A stretch of 64,000 nucleotides of DNA, from NCBI GenBank assembly GCA_003024175.1, contig MDYQ01000448.1, forward strand, positions 157,362 through 221,361, given 5' to 3'. The notes under the pieces are model-generated. The model was not told the origin of the DNA, ran no database searches, and worked only from the letters and a program-made list of their open reading frames with translations. Position 1 is the first letter of the stretch; each line of letters begins with the position of its first letter. The stretch comes from Planoprotostelium fungivorum. Lineage: Eukaryota > Evosea > Variosea > Cavosteliida > Cavosteliaceae. This document shows, piece by piece, positions 60,987 to 64,000 of this stretch. A program made the translations under genes and the position numbers.

Positions 60987-62299
60987 GCGAGAGCGATCTA
61001 TTTGTTCGCAGGACAAGGCACAGGGATAATAAAGTGCTCCATGGATGATTACCTAAACCAATCAACTCTCGATTCTTTTTCAACACAGTTCGAGCTCATC
61101 AAAATTTTTGCAAGTAATTCGTTGATGCGTCTCAACTACAACAATGTTGAGACACTTTTGAAAACGACAAACATCCTACGAGTCATTTTATATACAGTTC
61201 ATCTCCTCGCTCTCCCTCTTATTGTACTCACCTGGAAAGCAGATCAGTGTTCTATCTTATAAAGGAGATGATCGTTTGGGATGACAACAGAGTTCAAGGG
61301 ACCGGTAAGTCTTGTCTCTGTCTCCTCACACGCAGAGTGTCTACCAACATGCAAATGTTGCATGACACCCAGCGGGAAGAGAACAAGAGGACCCCGTTTC
61401 ACCTTCTCTGTCTTCATGTTGTCAGTCTCAGACGACGCACCTCTCTATTCTGCTCCTCTGTGTTTTGTGTTCTGTGCTCTGTCCTTCTTCAGACTGTGAA
61501 CTGTGTGTGACGACGATGCAGACCCGCCGACTCCGAGGCTTCACGAAGATATCAGCCTGATTCTTTCAGAAATTTCTAAATGATCAGGATTACACAGATC
61601 GGCACGCAGAATAGACCAAATTCGTGAAAGTCACAAGAAATCCCCAAAGAAGATGGATTCACTGCCTTCTATGAATTGGAACTTGTGAAAATTCTGCAAG
61701 TTATCGCAGGCGTAAGAGCTACCGTTATCAATGTCGGCGAGGACAGAGATTCGATCTGTTTCAGAGAACACAGTCGCCCGTGTTGATAGATGGACCACGT
61801 ATGTATGCTTTGCCGTGCCATCATCACGTGTTAAGTTCATGAAACCTCCTGTCGATCTCAGGTTCTCATGCTAAAGTCCCAATTCAGTTTCCCGCCCTCC
61901 GATGCGAATTCCACCTCCTCGCGAGCCATTCTCTCGTCACATCATCGCATCTTTCCCTACCCAACAGTACTTCACGCCTGAGTGGCTCGCTGAGTGGCGA
62001 GATACGAAGATAGCGGACATCAACGTTGATTCACAAAAGAGGCTCCACGCAGAAGATGATGTCGAGCAGACGGAGAACAATGTAGAGCAATGAGAGAGTA
62101 GCCTTCGACAAAATAGTCAAGTAAGAATCTCTCTCAGGGATCTGATGAATTTATTTTTGGAAGAGTTCATAGTGTCAGCTCCTGCCGTTTATTCTTCAAG
62201 TCATCAGTCAGATGCATCTAGCTTGGGTGCATAACACCACTCATATTCGATCAGGAGCTCCTCGGTACGGATTCATCTTGCAATCTTCGTGATGGTTCA
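60987..62299. other. 1.3 kb with weak candidates
   Basis: A plus-strand frame (61041-61262) ends in a possible TM segment, ILRVILYTVHLLALPLIVLT. A plus-strand frame 61902-62093 starts MRIPPPREPFSRHIIASFPT and has QYFTPEWLAEWRDTK with an acidic tail, possibly a small gene. A minus-strand frame at 61631-61840 (FMNLTRDDGTAKHTYVVHLS) opposes neither. None has recognisable domains or clear exon structure. Confidence 0.35.
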
Positions 62300-62559
62300 T
62301 CATATGCGATTGGTTGTTGTGATCCCCTCCATTTGATTTCTAATAAGTCCCAATTGTGTCCTCTCGGTGAAGCTTCTCCCAGATTTTACATTTCTGTCGT
62401 CTAAGAACAACCAAAAACTGATATCAGCCTATTATTTTCCCTCTCCATACCGTCTTGATTGTGTTGGGCTCGAAAGGCTTCATCTCTTTGTTTCTGCAAT
62501 CTCCTCTGTCGTTCTCGATGCTTCATGCGAATGTTGTCATTAGATGTCCACGTGCCCAT
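62300..62559 (-). CDS. Small charged helical protein, unknown function
   Basis: Two exons, about 69 residues. MGTWTSNDNIRMKHRERQRR, LQKQRDEAFRAQHNQD, then a GTATGG...TTCTTAG intron with a CTGATAT branch-like site, and DDRNVKSGRSFTERTQLGLI ... TTTNRI, TGA 62300. The codon pattern and the splice join in frame support it. Highly charged single helix; not recognised. Confidence 0.55.
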
Positions 62560-63201
62560 GTTGAAAGATACGAAGGGTCATTTCGATGAGTTCGAGATGA
62601 TCCCACGATGACTCACGAGTGATCAGAGTGTTACGATAACGGAGGTCGACTGTACAACATGGAAGCAAGTCTGTCTTGAAATGGATGCCATTGATGGGTC
62701 ACTGTTCATATATATAAACGATGAAGAGAAGGAGAAGTATCACCTGTTTATACGATCTCAATAAAACTTGAGCCAATCTTGACTTGTGACGTCGTATTAA
62801 CGAGCACTTGTCTGGGGTGATGCCCAATGTAACAATGAAGAGTGGAAAGTCATCTCACCAACGCCTCTTGATCGTCCGTAATGAATCTCTGGATTTTTAT
62901 TCGTCGAACCATTTCTCCTCAATCTGTCTGAATAGGTCAGACAACCACCATTATGTATGCTTTAATCTGATGGAACATCATAACCATGATTGAGAAGTAC
63001 AAAGATGCTGATAAAATAAACACTATAACATTGCATCTGTTGGGTATGGTATCCTTTCTTGATTGAAAGACTACTAATGTAAATGTCTGCGAGATCCATC
63101 CCTGACGGTAGGATCCGGATGTAGGTATTATATTGTGTTGGTGAATGCACCGTCCGTGCTGACTGAAACCTTTTCGCTTTTTTGCATTTTTCTACACGAT
63201 C
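62560..63201. other. Intergenic, nothing recognised
   Basis: AT-richer than the coding parts, only short random frames. The right end is the presumed ALKBH7 promoter. Confidence 0.5.
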
Positions 63202-64000
63202 ATGTTAAGGGCTCTCACAAGGACTACAAGGTCACTGAAGAGCGACCACATACACAAGAGGCATCCTGCTCTTCCTCAGCGTCGCCAACACTCAAACCAC
63301 GATCAGGTCACCCTTTCCCATCTTGAATTCATCAATGTTCCACCTTCTATGAAAGATACCATTCTGAAAGGTGTGTCTCATCTCCATTTCAAACTCATCT
63401 TCAATCAGACAATGAGATTCGCATAATACCCAATTTCATCACACCAGATGAAGAAGAAAGCTTGATGAATGAGGTGAGATGTGATACGTTTGTGTACCAA
63501 TCAATCATACATATCAGATTACAGCTGCTTTTCGAAAGGTCAAATACGAAGAGAACCATTGGGACAAGGTCATCGTCGACTTCAGAGAGACAGAAAAGAC
63601 TAGATGGAAGGAAGAAAACGAGAGCATCTTTAGAAGGATGAGGGAGATGTTCGACACCAACATCAAATGGCTCCCGGGCGTACACATATTGGTGCTCGCA
63701 GACTCTGAAATAGAATTGATATCAATAGGATTTGACAGAGAAGGGATACATTGGTCCCCACGTGGATAGCATCAAGGTACGTATAACAACAAGCTAGAGG
63801 GTTAAACTTCACCTAGTTTTCTGGAAGCATCATTAGTGGGATCAGCTTATTATCAGATTGTGTGATGAAGTTGACGCCCCACTCAATTCCTCCCGTTATC
63901 AGTGGCACTAGCACACCAACAATACTCATGCATCTACCCAGAGGGTCTCTCTACTGGCAGAGGTATTCATTATTGAACTGTACATAATTCATCTTTTAGT
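63202..64000 (+). CDS. ALKBH7: ALKBH7-like mitochondrial Fe(II)/2-oxoglutarate dioxygenase, 3' end cut by window
   Basis: Starts MLRALTRTTRSLKSDHIHKR, a basic, acid-free N-terminus like a mitochondrial presequence. Then EIRIIPNFITPDEEESLMNE, RKVKYEENHWDKVIVDFRET (the DxxFRETEK region of ALKBH7), KWLPGVHILVL, and GYIGPHVDSIK with the first two iron ligands (H-x-D), followed by FSGSIISGISLLSDCVMKLT and LPRGSLYWQ. The second iron His and the 2OG-binding Arg would lie beyond 64000. The intron before GYIGPH has no ideal donor; a GC donor (after GTGCTC) or GTGCTC itself would keep the frame. ALKBH7 acts in the mitochondrial matrix and is linked to regulated necrosis in animals. Confidence 0.9.

Overview
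This is eukaryotic nuclear DNA. Nearly every gene is split by very short introns (many 38-60 bp, GT...AG, often with a CTGAC/CTAAC-like branch site), gene spacing is tight (as little as ~50 bp) and genes lie on both strands. The content (two-NBD ABCG transporter, DH-PH-FYVE RhoGEF, VMA21, eL39, MCM6, ALKBH7, receptor kinases with DLAARN loops, and secreted GH16/GH19 enzymes with chitin- and glucan-binding modules) fits an amoebozoan that feeds on fungi or bacteria. A protosteloid amoeba of the Planoprotostelium type is my best guess; this is inference, not a database match.

Layout. 0-4.3 kb: the 5' part of a PDR-type ABCG transporter (minus), running off the left edge. 4.3-7.4 kb: sparse, with one small multi-exon gene. 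7.46-9.67 kb: a secreted, probably GPI-anchored glycoprotein of unknown function; a broken, inverted copy lies at 25.5-26.4 kb. 10.0-10.26 kb: a 3' fragment of MCM6. 10.3-16.5 kb: receptor kinase 1 (minus). 18.2-21.2 kb: DH-PH-FYVE RhoGEF. 22.3-25.4 kb: tRNA-Lys with an intron, AIG2-like protein, a thioredoxin-fold membrane protein and a short-chain dehydrogenase. 26.7-27.0 kb: a homeobox lacking its recognition helix. 28.0-36.9 kb: CBM52-GH16 glucanase, a 91-residue protein, a large vWA protein, hevein-GH19 chitinase and an aldo-keto reductase. 37.1-41.4 kb: two tandem STB6-like genes. 41.5-42.1 kb: VMA21. 42.4-52.9 kb: receptor kinases 2 and 3, divergent from a ~300 bp spacer. 53.1-55.7 kb: sialate O-acetylesterase. 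56.2-56.5 kb: a 3' fragment of receptor kinase 1. 56.5-59.8 kb: MCM6. 59.9-61.0 kb: mitochondrial uS17 and cytosolic eL39. 62.3 kb: a small charged protein. 63.2 kb to the right edge: ALKBH7.

Two observations stand out. First, an octamer TCTACAAC (reverse complement GTTGTAGA) recurs inside the short introns of most genes, in either orientation, just after the donor, internally, or supplying the ...TTGTAG acceptor. In several ~40 bp introns the two halves meet as a 16 bp palindrome or flank the intron as terminal inverted repeats. This looks like a family of introner-like elements, or a conserved intron-internal hairpin. Second, the 3' ends of receptor kinase 1 and MCM6 are both present at 10.0-10.6 kb and 56.2-56.7 kb in inverted orientation, each site with one intact gene and one fragment. 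This is the scar expected from a ~46 kb inversion made through staggered breaks.

The three receptor kinases (beta-helix ectodomain, one TM segment, tyrosine-kinase-like domain) and the hydrolytic enzymes suggest a surface-sensing and food-digestion repertoire. Exon boundaries were read by eye; starts, stops and domain motifs are more reliable than every splice site.
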